Assembly: GCF_002929305.1 (NCBI RefSeq)
Contig: NZ_PJIO01000013.1
Coordinates: 51,188 to 115,187, forward strand
Reading direction: 5' to 3'
From: Arthrobacter sp. GMC3
Lineage (GTDB): Bacteria; Actinomycetota; Actinomycetes; Actinomycetales; Micrococcaceae
DNA: 64,000 nt
In this document: positions 36,742 through 44,696 of the stretch, piece after piece
How the letters are laid out: every line of letters starts with the position of its first letter
Position numbering within the stretch: the first letter of the stretch is position 1
Position numbers and translations under genes: made by a program
Notes under the pieces: model-generated
What the model saw: the letters and a program-made list of their open reading frames with translations, nothing else
Database searches by the model: none
Told to the model about the DNA's origin: nothing

Positions 36742-37173
36742 ATGTCTGGGAACTATACCGACAATGCCCGGCGGGCGGTGGTCCTGGCTCAGGAAGAGTC
36801 GAGGGTAATGATGCATGACTCGTACATCGGTCCCGAGCATCTACTCTTGGGGCTTATACACGCTTTTCCGGACACGGTGGAGATGGCGCTGGGCATCTGG
36901 CCGGAGGAAGTACGTGCTGCGATAATGCGTTTCGCCTCCCCTGGTCCGGAAGACACCTCGGAAGGGTTCCCGTTCACCCGCAAGTCTCTGGACGCCCTCA
37001 AGGCAGCGCAGCGCACCGCGCGGGAGTTGCATTCCGATCACGTCGGGATCAAGCACCTATTGTTCGGGGTCCTGAGTGTCCCTAGCGACCGCCTAGACCA
37101 GGCACTGACAGATGCGGGCGTGGATCGAGACAGTGCGCAAAAGCGGGCAATGGCGGCCCTTACGCAGGGGTGA
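36742..37173 (+). CDS. Stand-alone Clp N-terminal domain protein
   Basis: The 143-aa protein consists of two Clp_N repeats: NYTDNARRAVVLAQEES...IGPEHLLLGLIHAFPD and FTRKSLDALKAAQRTARELHSDHVGIKHLLFGVLS. This is the substrate/adaptor-binding domain of ClpC or ClpA, but no ATPase module follows. The start at 36742 is chosen because MSGNYTDNARR aligns with the MFERFTDRARR start of ClpC; upstream starts at 36706 and 36727 are possible. It may act as a ClpC-like adaptor or decoy, by inference. Confidence 0.85.
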   Translation: MSGNYTDNARRAVVLAQEESRVMMHDSYIGPEHLLLGLIHAFPDTVEMALGIWPEEVRAAIMRFASPGPEDTSEGFPFTRKSLDALKAAQRTARELHSDHVGIKHLLFGVLSVPSDRLDQALTDAGVDRDSAQKRAMAALTQG

Positions 37174-37528
37174 TCGGTTGATCAGAGCTTGGCAACCAGC
37201 AGCGGTACCCCGCAGCCTTAGCCTGGGATGCACCCGCAAGGGGTCCGTCCGGATAGGCATTTCGGAGTGTTCCGCAAGCCGAAACCTTAGAGGGACGATC
37301 CGCTAGTGGAGCCACTACCGCCTGTTCTATCGCGTTCGTTCCCCTAAGACGCCACCAGAAAGGCTCTTGATATTGGCAGAGCAGGCCCCGTGCAAGAGGT
37401 TCGTCCAGCGTCGTACGCCTTGAAAGTGTAACGTCCTTTTCAAACCGTGGCCCCGATTGGTCTGTATCATCACTCTTTAAGGCTGCAATGCTGCCTGGCA
37501 ACACCAGCGCCAACCTGGAAGGCCCATC
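37174..37528. other. Intergenic stretch
   Basis: About 350 bp with no supported gene. The last 30 bases contain the ribosome-binding site GGAAGG of the following membrane-protein gene. Confidence 0.45.
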
Positions 37529-38119
37529 ATGGCGACAGCAACCAAGTCACAGCCGGGCACGGTCCTGCGAGGTATCGCTTCCGGCCTCTTCCCCATGGCT
37601 GGATTCACGCCCGTTTACGCACTTTGGGCGATCTTTGCATGGCCACTGCCCGGTTCCGTTTTCTTCGCGGCGGCACTCACCTGGTCAATGTACCTTCTTG
37701 CCACAGCCGTGCGGCTCATCTCTGTAAGCACAGCGATGCCGCGGGACAAAACGGCTTTCGATGCGCGCATCGACAAAGGGATCAGCATTCTCAGCGGCGT
37801 GCAAGGTGGACTGATCGTCACCGCGATCGTCTTGCTATCGGTCTTTAGCCTAGCCCAATGGATTATGCCGATCGTCGCCGGCATCGTCGCATTACACTTC
37901 TTTTTCATGCCGTTGCTCTTCGGGCGCACCATCGATTACTATCTCGGATCGGTCATGCTCGCGTTCGCAATAGTCGGGCTTCTTCTGACTTCAGCACAAA
38001 CGGAATGGACCACAGTCTGGGGCGTTGTCGGCGTCGGAAGCGCGTGCGTCACCAGCGCATTCGGGTACTACATGGTCAGAGCCGCGCGGCTGACTCTCAC
38101 CGAGGCCGTGGTCAAATAG
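37529..38119 (+). CDS. Membrane protein of unknown function, 196 aa
   Basis: The protein has about six hydrophobic helices between residues 15 and 185, joined by short polar loops, and no recognised motif. GGAAGGCCCATC precedes the ATG. It stands alone. The family is not recognised. Confidence 0.7.
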   Translation: MATATKSQPGTVLRGIASGLFPMAGFTPVYALWAIFAWPLPGSVFFAAALTWSMYLLATAVRLISVSTAMPRDKTAFDARIDKGISILSGVQGGLIVTAIVLLSVFSLAQWIMPIVAGIVALHFFFMPLLFGRTIDYYLGSVMLAFAIVGLLLTSAQTEWTTVWGVVGVGSACVTSAFGYYMVRAARLTLTEAVVK

Positions 38120-38305
38120 GGGCACTCAAAACGTCGTATTGGCCCCCCTTTCGTCAAGGGCTGCGAGAACGATTGGGTTGACCACAGGGGAACCCCAGCT
38201 GGCCACCCCCGGCGACAGAATCAACCCGTGGTAGGACAAGCTTTCATGGGCCCAATGTCAGACTGGAACCTGAACCCATCGCCCAAAGATCAGGATGGAT
38301 TTCTA

Positions 38306-38926
38306 ATGGCTACCTCGGTTGTTCGATCGGCACGACCGGAAGCGACAGTCTGTCGACCCGCACGGTGGGGCATGGGATTTGCAGCGATTGCCGGAATAAC
38401 GGCTGCTGGATTTATCGCTTTAGCGTCAGTTAGTTCGAGTCTCCCAGGTGGCCAAATATTCCATGCGGGGCTGAGCCAAGAACAATTCGCCTTCATTGTC
38501 CTCACGATCAGCGGACCGAGCGCAGCCATCGGTGTGTTGCTTCTATCCGCGTCGCTTCTGCCTCTGATTCCCAGCAGATGGATGCGCGTGGTCGCGGGTG
38601 TGCTGATCTCCTTAACTACGTTAGCCGCGGCGGCGTGGTGGACGATCTACTTTGTTTTTTCGTTCCTTGGAGTGTTCGCGTTCAATTCAGTCAAGGTGAC
38701 CGCCGACGACGGGCAAAGCGTCATCGTCAAACAGCAAGGCGTAGGACCCTCCTTCGGCTACCGAATTTATCGCCAACTCTCTCCATTCACCTACGGATCG
38801 AGTGTCAGTGGTGGCTCAGGCGACGAGGAATTTCCGACACAACACTGCACGTTGGCATCCCAGGGACCAGCCCTCACCTTGACCTGCGGTAAATACACCA
38901 TCCTTGTTCCTCCTACTCCAAAGTAG
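38306..38926 (+). CDS. Membrane protein of unknown function
   Basis: From the ATG at 38306 the protein has 206 aa. It has three or four membrane helices in the first 125 residues and a soluble extracytoplasmic C-terminal part (VKVTADDGQSVIVKQQGVG) with two Cys residues (QHCTLA, LTCGKYT) that may form a disulfide. An in-frame GTG at 38228 would add 26 polar residues. Not recognised. Confidence 0.65.
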   Translation: MATSVVRSARPEATVCRPARWGMGFAAIAGITAAGFIALASVSSSLPGGQIFHAGLSQEQFAFIVLTISGPSAAIGVLLLSASLLPLIPSRWMRVVAGVLISLTTLAAAAWWTIYFVFSFLGVFAFNSVKVTADDGQSVIVKQQGVGPSFGYRIYRQLSPFTYGSSVSGGSGDEEFPTQHCTLASQGPALTLTCGKYTILVPPTPK

Positions 38927-39120
38927 AGGCGCAAACATCGACATCCTCCATCGTTGCTCAGGCTCCTCGTTCCCCTTCATCATCGCCGGGCTGCACAGTT
39001 TTTGATCGGGGCCTTCCAACATCTATAGCGTTGAAAGCCAACAGGCTCAAGCCACGCTTCGTAGTCCGCACATCGAACGCTCAGTGGAACTGTTCAAAGA
39101 TTTGTAACTAGAATCTCCAA

Positions 39121-39663
39121 ATGATCACTGAGACGAAACGCTTGTTACTGGACCGCCCGACGATCGAGGACGCCGCTGGCTTGCACTTGATCTGTAGCGA
39201 TCCGCGAGTCTGGACTCATTTCCCAAGCCTTCAACACACCGAAATCGAACAGACCCGCGTGATGCTGGATCGATGGATTCCCGCGTGGGACCGCGATGGG
39301 CTGGGCACCTGGGTTGTAAGGAACCCCGCAAGCCAGACGATCATCGGCTATGGCGGCTGCTCCATCAAGCAAGATACCTTCTGGAATCTTGGATACCGCT
39401 TCGCCTTCGACGCACAGGGCCAGGGTTTTGCCACCGAACTCTCGCTTGAGGCCGTCAGGCAGGCGAAGATGAGCCGTCCCGGCCTCCCGATCGTGGCGTA
39501 CTTGCTCGAACACAATGTGGCTTCAGCACGGGTGGCAGAAAAGGTCGGGCTCTCCCTGGCGCATCGGGGCATTGATGCTGGCAACCCTGATCCGAACGCG
39601 ATTCGACTTGTCTACGCAGACCGACAGCTGAGCGCGGAAGAACTGTCAGAAATTACGCGATAG
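39121..39663 (+). CDS. GNAT acetyltransferase (RimJ/RimL type)
   Basis: The 180-aa protein has the N-terminal TKRLLLDRPTIEDAAGLHLI, the central NPASQTIIGYGGCSI and the acetyl-CoA binding region YRFAFDAQGQGFATE, with the C-terminal ARVAEKVGLSLAHRG. This matches the RimJ/RimL branch. TGGAAC (39085-39090) and TAGAAT (39109-39114) are promoter boxes that place the transcription start close to the ATG, and no ribosome-binding site is present, so a leaderless mRNA is likely. The acceptor is unknown. Confidence 0.88.
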   Translation: MITETKRLLLDRPTIEDAAGLHLICSDPRVWTHFPSLQHTEIEQTRVMLDRWIPAWDRDGLGTWVVRNPASQTIIGYGGCSIKQDTFWNLGYRFAFDAQGQGFATELSLEAVRQAKMSRPGLPIVAYLLEHNVASARVAEKVGLSLAHRGIDAGNPDPNAIRLVYADRQLSAEELSEITR

Positions 39664-39815
39664 GGAATCGCGCACAACCTTCCATTCCCGCTGTGATTTT
39701 CCGAAGGCGACTGCACTGGCGATCCAAAGTCCTCTGCGCAGCAATGGTGTGTCCACAAGCGGAACCCTCAGCGGGACGGCCCATTGGGCTCTGCGGAAGC
39801 TAGGGTCGCATGGAT

Positions 39816-40118
39816 TTAGGATGCCAGACGGTCGATCTGCTGACCCGACACTTGTTCATACTCAGGCGCTCGTACGGGCTGGTTGATTTTGGACCAGACA
39901 TCGTCGAGGGAGAGGCCGAGGACTTCCGCGATAGCCGCGATCGTGGGGAATGAGGGAGTGGCGACACGGCCAGTTTCGATCTTACGAAGCGTCTCGGGGG
40001 AGATACTTGCGGACACGGCCACCTCAAACATGGAGCGTTCGTTCCTTGCTTGACGCAGAAGTGCACCTAATAGTTGTCCGCGTTCAACTTCAGCGGCTGT
40101 GAGTGGGAGTCTGACCAT
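39816..40118 (-). CDS. XRE-family DNA-binding protein paired with a methionine aminopeptidase
   Basis: The 100-aa protein has a helix-turn-helix at about residues 18-72 (LRQARNERSMFEVAVSASISPETLRKIETGR; core SISPETLRKIETG). It is divergent from the Map-like gene and separated by 66 bp that carry two ACCGGT repeats overlapping the promoters. It is therefore probably an autorepressor that also controls the aminopeptidase. Confidence 0.88.
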   Translation of the reverse strand: MVRLPLTAAEVERGQLLGALLRQARNERSMFEVAVSASISPETLRKIETGRVATPSFPTIAAIAEVLGLSLDDVWSKINQPVRAPEYEQVSGQQIDRLAS

Positions 40119-40130
40119 ACATCCAACTAT

Positions 40131-40158
40131 AGTACCGGTATAGTATTACCGGTATAAT
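40131..40158. promoter_or_regulatory. Divergent promoter with two TACCGGTATA operators
   Basis: AGTACCGGTATAGT and ATTACCGGTATAAT follow each other with a 14-bp period (ACCGGT at 40134 and 40148). The second copy contains a perfect TATAAT -10 box (40153-40158) for the aminopeptidase gene. The sites overlap the space where the minus-strand promoter must lie. Confidence 0.65.
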
Positions 40159-40184
40159 TATTGGAGTCCATGAAAGGACCACGA

Positions 40185-40949
40185 ATGATCGAAATATTCA
40201 GCGCAGCTGATCTACCGCGAGCGAAAGCCAGTGGCAGGTTCATCGCTACAGTGCTCCAGGGCGTGCAAGATCGGGTCAAAGTAGGCACAAACCTCCTAGA
40301 AATCGACCAGTGGGCCAGGGAGATGATTACCGATGCGGGAGCCCGCTCCAGCTACGTGGATTACGATCCTTCATTTGGAGATGGGCCCTTCGGGCACTAT
40401 ATCTGCACGTCAGTCAATGACGCCGTGCTGCACGGAATGCCTTACGACTACGCCCTCAAGAATGGCGATCTGCTCACCCTTGACCTGGCTGCCTCCCTCC
40501 AGGGGATCGTCACCGATGCCGCCATAAGCTTCATAGTCGGAGAATCTCCGAACCCTTCTGACCTCAGGATGATTGAGACGACTCAGCGGGCACTTGAGGC
40601 CGGCATCGCGGCCGCAACCCCCGGAGCGCGTATCGGGGACATCTCCCACGCGGTCGGATCCGTCCTTACCGCTGCCGGCTTTCTCATCAACACCGACTTC
40701 GGAGGGCACGGAGTTGGATCGACAATGCATCAAGACCCTCACATCTCCAACAACGGACGCCCCGGACGGGGATACAAGCTCCGCCCCGGCCTGCTGCTGG
40801 CCATCGAACCATGGGTCATGGCGGACACCGCCGAGCTCATTACCGACCCTGACGGATGGACACTGCGAAGCGCAACAGGAGCTCGCACCGCACACAGCGA
40901 GCACACTATCGCCATCACGGACGACGGCCCTGTGATCCTCACGAGCTGA
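40185..40949 (+). CDS. map: Type I methionine aminopeptidase-like protein (second copy type)
   Basis: The 254-aa metallopeptidase should remove N-terminal Met. The family metal ligands are all visible in order: His in VLHGMP, Asp in LTLDLAA, Asp in IVTDAAISF, His in GGHGVGSTMH, Glu in LAIEPW and Glu in HSEHTIAI. The start at 40185 has AAAGGA upstream; 40170 is an alternative. It is not in the ribosomal-protein/adk context of the housekeeping map gene, and is instead paired with an XRE regulator. Its special role is unknown. Confidence 0.88.
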   Translation: MIEIFSAADLPRAKASGRFIATVLQGVQDRVKVGTNLLEIDQWAREMITDAGARSSYVDYDPSFGDGPFGHYICTSVNDAVLHGMPYDYALKNGDLLTLDLAASLQGIVTDAAISFIVGESPNPSDLRMIETTQRALEAGIAAATPGARIGDISHAVGSVLTAAGFLINTDFGGHGVGSTMHQDPHISNNGRPGRGYKLRPGLLLAIEPWVMADTAELITDPDGWTLRSATGARTAHSEHTIAITDDGPVILTS

Positions 40950-41364
40950 GAATACGTGCACCGACAGCTAAACGCGCTGCTGCAGCTCTCAATGGTTTGA
41001 TAGAAGAAGGTTGGTGGACCAAGGGTTCGCACGTCATTAGATGGGGGTGTGACAAGAGCTCCGTGGGATAAGTGGTATCCCACGTGCGCCGTCCCACAAG
41101 CCGGGCGATGACGGGCTGCCCGATTCTCGATGCCCGGACGCGTGAAGCTCAGCGACTATCCGGTTCACAACGGGAATCCTCTGTGGGACGCCCTGCGCTT
41201 GGAGTGGTCGTTTTCGGGTTCAAGGCTCCAGCTAGGCATAATGGACCAGACGGGGACGGTGGCGCTCTGTCCCGTGTTCGGCGTTCACCATGAGGTATCG
41301 GCTGGCTGGGTAATTGACGACCCTTCGGCTGGATTCATGGGGCGGACAAAACAAAGGGGACAGT
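40950..41364. other. Gene-poor stretch
   Basis: About 415 bp. A plus-strand frame from 41130 overlaps the next gene in another phase and is not protein-like over its length. The final bases carry AAAGGGGA, the ribosome-binding site of the next gene. Confidence 0.45.
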
Positions 41365-41868
41365 TTGACCAATATTTCCGGCTTGCCAGATTCAACGCAA
41401 CCAAGCGCCAAAAACAGGGCTATTCCCTTGTTGCTCGTCGCCCCCATTTGTTCGATCGTGTTGGTCGCCGTGCTGCATCTGCTACTCAGCCCCCATATCC
41501 CGAGCCGCATAGCCATCCATGTGGGCCCTGATGGTGTGGGCTACGGCTCGTCATTACTCATGATCGCCGTCCCCTGCGTCATCGCAGCAGTGGTATTCGC
41601 GATCGGCGGGGCCACCACAAGAGAATTCTTCAAAGATGACCACTGGTTCCAGACCCAGAAAACCATCGCCGTCGGCATCATGGCTTTGGGGTACGGCGTG
41701 ATCGGCGTGGCCTTGGGAACCATCTTCAGTACCGTCGGCGTCGACCAGGATGCGGTCTCGGGCAATTCTGTGGGCATGGGGTTACTGGGCTTCTTGTTAC
41801 TGGTCACCGTGGCCGCCAGCGTCTACGCCAAAGCTTTTCCACGGGCGAAGATGGAAACCCTGGGTTAG
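41365..41868 (+). CDS. Membrane protein, DUF1648-like
   Basis: The 167-aa protein from TTG at 41365 has four membrane helices. Between helix 1 and 2 it shows PHIPSRIAIHVGPDGVGYG, the pattern of DUF1648 proteins (SdpI-related immunity/membrane proteins). AAAGGGGA lies 4-5 nt upstream of the TTG, while the frame opens further upstream without a signal. A role in cell-envelope maintenance or immunity is only a suggestion. Confidence 0.7.
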   Translation: MTNISGLPDSTQPSAKNRAIPLLLVAPICSIVLVAVLHLLLSPHIPSRIAIHVGPDGVGYGSSLLMIAVPCVIAAVVFAIGGATTREFFKDDHWFQTQKTIAVGIMALGYGVIGVALGTIFSTVGVDQDAVSGNSVGMGLLGFLLLVTVAASVYAKAFPRAKMETLG

Positions 41869-42140
41869 AAATGACCCTCAGATGGCATTCCCACTGGCCA
41901 TCAAAACTGACCCTGAGTCGGCGGTGGATCGAGGGCCAACCTATCGGTCCGAAGCCGTGAACCACTTTAGGCAGCATGTCCGTAGAGGGAACCTTGTGCG
42001 GGCACTGGGCATGGAACCTGGGGAACGATTAGCGAGTCTTGTACGCCGGAGTCTTGCGCAACAGCTTGAGTGGCCGATCTACTTCCGCTGTTCTTGTGGC
42101 GTACTGTCAAACGCCGAACGGCCGTGAGACGATCAACACC

Positions 42141-42335
42141 ATGAGAGTAAAGAAGCTCGTGACCAGCTTGACCATTTTTGCCTGTGCTTTTGCGGCCTAC
42201 AACTTTGGCAAGTATCTAGCACCATTCGATGGGCTTCTTTTTACATTCATATTTGCGGTCGTTGGCGTCTTCGTAATTAGGCTCTTCGTTGCTGGGGATG
42301 CATCGGACGCAAAAGCAAAAACACCGCAGCCCTGA
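42141..42335 (+). CDS. Small membrane protein, 64 aa
   Basis: The product starts MRVKKLVTSLTIFACAFAAY and has two hydrophobic helices (about residues 6-24 and 30-50), then a polar tail (DASDAKAKTPQP). The basic start and composition look genuine. No family is recognised. The 270 bases before it hold no supported gene. Confidence 0.55.
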   Translation: MRVKKLVTSLTIFACAFAAYNFGKYLAPFDGLLFTFIFAVVGVFVIRLFVAGDASDAKAKTPQP

Positions 42336-42502
42336 TGCCTTATTCAACCGTCATACTTTGAAGCTGTCAGCGCCAATTTCACTACCCGTCTGCAGTAGCC
42401 TGCCGTGTCTGTAGCGGGAACGCTGTGCGGGACAGACGGACGCGAAGGCGCGACCGATGCCAGCGCTCCGTGGTGGAGGGCGACGGCGGTTAGTCTGGGT
42501 GC

Positions 42503-43201
42503 GTGGATATTCGAGCCGTTCTCTTTGACCTGGATAACACCCTGTTCGATCACCTGACTTCCGCTCGTGATGGTTTGGCGGCTTTTGTTGGGAATTATGG
42601 GGTGGACTTGACACCCGAGCTTTCGAGTTCTTGGTTTGAGATTGAGCAAGCCAGTTTTGACCGTTTCCTATCAGGGGAGCTCAACTTTCAGGATCAGCGC
42701 CGAGAGCGACTCTGCCAGTTTCTGCCTCTGATAGGTCAGCACGATTCAGTTGGCGCCTCTGAGCTTGACGAAATGTTCGCTGTCTATTTGCAGAGTTATG
42801 AGAATGCCTGGATGGCTTTTCCAGACGCGGTACCGACCCTGAAGGCTCTGCGAGGTTGCGGCATGACGGTCGGCGTCGTCACCAATGGAAATCACGATCA
42901 GCAGGCAATGAAGATCAGCAGGATCGGTCTTGAACCCCATTTGGATCTCTTCTTCAGTTCTGAACAAATGGGCCATGCCAAACCGGAAGCCGCAGCATTC
43001 ATCCTGCCGTGCGAGTGCCTGCAGCTATCACCAAGTCAGGTCCTATACGTCGGTGATAATTACCGCGTAGATATTGAAGGGGCCCGTAGCGCCGGGCTTC
43101 AGGCTATGCACCTCAATCGTGCAGGCGCCGATCAGCCGCAGACTTTGGGCCGCCTGACGGACCTCGTCCCGGCGCTGAACCTCAAATCCGCTGCGCTGTA
43201 A
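42503..43201 (+). CDS. HAD-family hydrolase
   Basis: The 232-aa phosphatase is complete: motif I DLDNTLFD at residues 9-16, motif II VVTNGN, motif III GHAKPEAAAF with the Lys, and motif IV YVGDNYRVDIEGA. The helical cap is between motifs I and II, as in YjjG-type nucleotidases. GTG at 42503 is close to a TAGTCT -10-like box. It is related to the truncated HAD gene at 22.7 kb. Confidence 0.9.
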   Translation: MDIRAVLFDLDNTLFDHLTSARDGLAAFVGNYGVDLTPELSSSWFEIEQASFDRFLSGELNFQDQRRERLCQFLPLIGQHDSVGASELDEMFAVYLQSYENAWMAFPDAVPTLKALRGCGMTVGVVTNGNHDQQAMKISRIGLEPHLDLFFSSEQMGHAKPEAAAFILPCECLQLSPSQVLYVGDNYRVDIEGARSAGLQAMHLNRAGADQPQTLGRLTDLVPALNLKSAAL

Positions 43202-43261
43202 ATGGAACCTTCTGCGGGCAAAGGTGCCGCCAGAATCCTACTAGTGAGGACCTGCTGGGGC

Positions 43262-43639
43262 TTAGTCACCGCGGAGTATAGGTGCGGTTGCGTTCAGGAC
43301 TTTGAGTTGCACGGCACGTAAGAGGTGAAGGGTTGTTGCGTCATCCCAGCCAGTAATACCGTGCCATTCAAGTCCGGCACCAACAACGTCACTTGCGAAC
43401 ATGATTTCGGTGGCCAGAACTGCGCGATGCCAGTCGACAATGGTTAGTGGGCTTCCCGACCGGATGTCAGCCGCAATTCGAAAGCCGTCCCGGTACAAGT
43501 CGGAAGTCCCGCTAAAGCCAATCGCAATTGCCATCGCCTCTGTCCCTTTGGCCGGACCGCCCCATTGTCCAAGGCCCTGGAACAGGACGCTGCGTTCATC
43601 TTCGGTCAAACCGATGGCTACTTTTTGCTCGGTGTCCAT
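43262..43639 (-). CDS. Hypothetical protein, 125 aa
   Basis: From the ATG at 43639 (GAGGAG just upstream) the product is soluble, MDTEQKVAIGLTEDERSVLF onward, with Gly/Ala-rich helices. The frame extends upstream to 43780 but those residues look random. The family is not recognised. Confidence 0.6.
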   Translation of the reverse strand: MDTEQKVAIGLTEDERSVLFQGLGQWGGPAKGTEAMAIAIGFSGTSDLYRDGFRIAADIRSGSPLTIVDWHRAVLATEIMFASDVVGAGLEWHGITGWDDATTLHLLRAVQLKVLNATAPILRGD

Positions 43640-43969
43640 GCTCCTCATCGTCTCACGGGCTAGGACGCATAGGGCCTGCGTTTCGCGGCCAAACATGATC
43701 CACGCAGCACTCGGATGTCGTTGCGGCGGAGCGCTAAGGCGGAGACGCGACCAGAAGTAGCGTTTGCGAGGACCTGACACGCCCCATTATCGGAACCCTG
43801 ACTGGGCCATTAGTGTTGCTAAATTGGGTTGTCAGGCAAAGGCAGAACGCGTCGCCATGCAGTTGGCGTCCCAGAGTACGGATCTAGTCTTCAAAGGAAT
43901 TTGAGTCACTACCGAGGTGCGCGGCTCGCCTGATTTTGCGGCCGACCGCTGCCGCGGCGGAATGACGAG
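43640..43969. other. Intergenic stretch
   Basis: About 330 bp with no supported gene or repeat. Confidence 0.4.
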
Positions 43970-44149
43970 CTACCGGGATCCCCTAGGCGGGATTGCTTCC
44001 CCTCGAGGGTACGGCACATGTTCCGGCGGCCCCGCTTCGGGATCCGGGGTGCGTCCGCGTAGCCGTCCCACCACCAGCAGTCCTACAAGCACTAAGACAA
44101 CCAGCACAAAAACACCGGCCACCACCAACATCCACAGTGAACCGTTCAC
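43970..44149 (-). CDS. Small single-helix membrane protein
   Basis: A 59-aa product from GTG at 44149 has a GGGGG stretch upstream. It has a long hydrophobic helix (MLVVAGVFVLVVLVLVGLLV, residues 7-26) and a Pro/Arg-rich tail (PDPEAGPPEHVPYPRGE). The frame runs on upstream but turns atypical. It looks like a real small protein; function unknown. Confidence 0.5.
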   Translation of the reverse strand: MNGSLWMLVVAGVFVLVVLVLVGLLVVGRLRGRTPDPEAGPPEHVPYPRGEAIPPRGSR

Positions 44150-44638
44150 GATTCCCAATCCCCCTATAGACAACGCCCGACGCCTTCCTAAGGCAAGTAT
44201 GGCAGCCGTGGCAAGCAGTTCCCACGCCGGCACCCGACATTGACCGCCAGGATGTCCCAAATGGACATAGCCAACGTGTCCCGCAAGCCGGTCCCCCACC
44301 GCACGAACCACCCGCTGACATGCGGTTCTGTAATTGCGGCTTTTGGAGTGTCCCATAGAGGTAGCCCGGTGAGGTGTCCGGTCCGCGGGCGTCGTACGGG
44401 ACAGGATTTCCGCTCCACACCACCCCCTTCTTCTGGCTCCGATGGACGGTGGCCTGGTGCTCGGCCATGCCGGCTGATTCAAAATAGTTTGTTCATTGCA
44501 CTCGGAATGGGACTGCGGAACCCAAGTCAACAATGAAGCGCACGGGTAAAAACGCAAGAATGCGAGAATTCCCAAGATCGACCAAAATCATCGCAGCAGC
44601 GCGGATCGGCCCGCTGGTGACAACCCTAGTGGGATGCC
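44150..44638. other. Gene-poor stretch
   Basis: About 490 bp between the small membrane gene and the gntP terminator. Frames on both strands exist but none has motifs or start signals. Confidence 0.45.
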
Positions 44639-44673
44639 AAAAGGGGCGTATGAAATTTCATACGCCCCCTTTT
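44639..44673 (-). terminator. Intrinsic terminator after the gntP gene
   Basis: AAAAGGGGCGTATGAAA pairs with TTTCATACGCCCCCTTTT with one bulged base. On the minus strand the hairpin ends in a T run (from the AAAA at 44639). It lies 23 bp after the gntP stop and ends the deaminase-to-gntP operon. Confidence 0.8.
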
Positions 44674-44696
44674 GTGTGCCGTGAAGCAATGTGGCG

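Noticed and set aside
41130..41531. 133-codon plus-strand frame
   Set aside because: Runs out of phase through the DUF1648-like gene, which has a better start signal and membrane pattern.
43970..44575. 201-codon minus-strand frame
   Set aside because: Only the last 59 residues look like protein; these are listed as a small membrane protein.
22634..44638. tRNA genes or attachment sites bordering the accessory region
   Set aside because: No cloverleaf with a T-loop GGTTCGA pattern and no matching direct repeats were found by eye.
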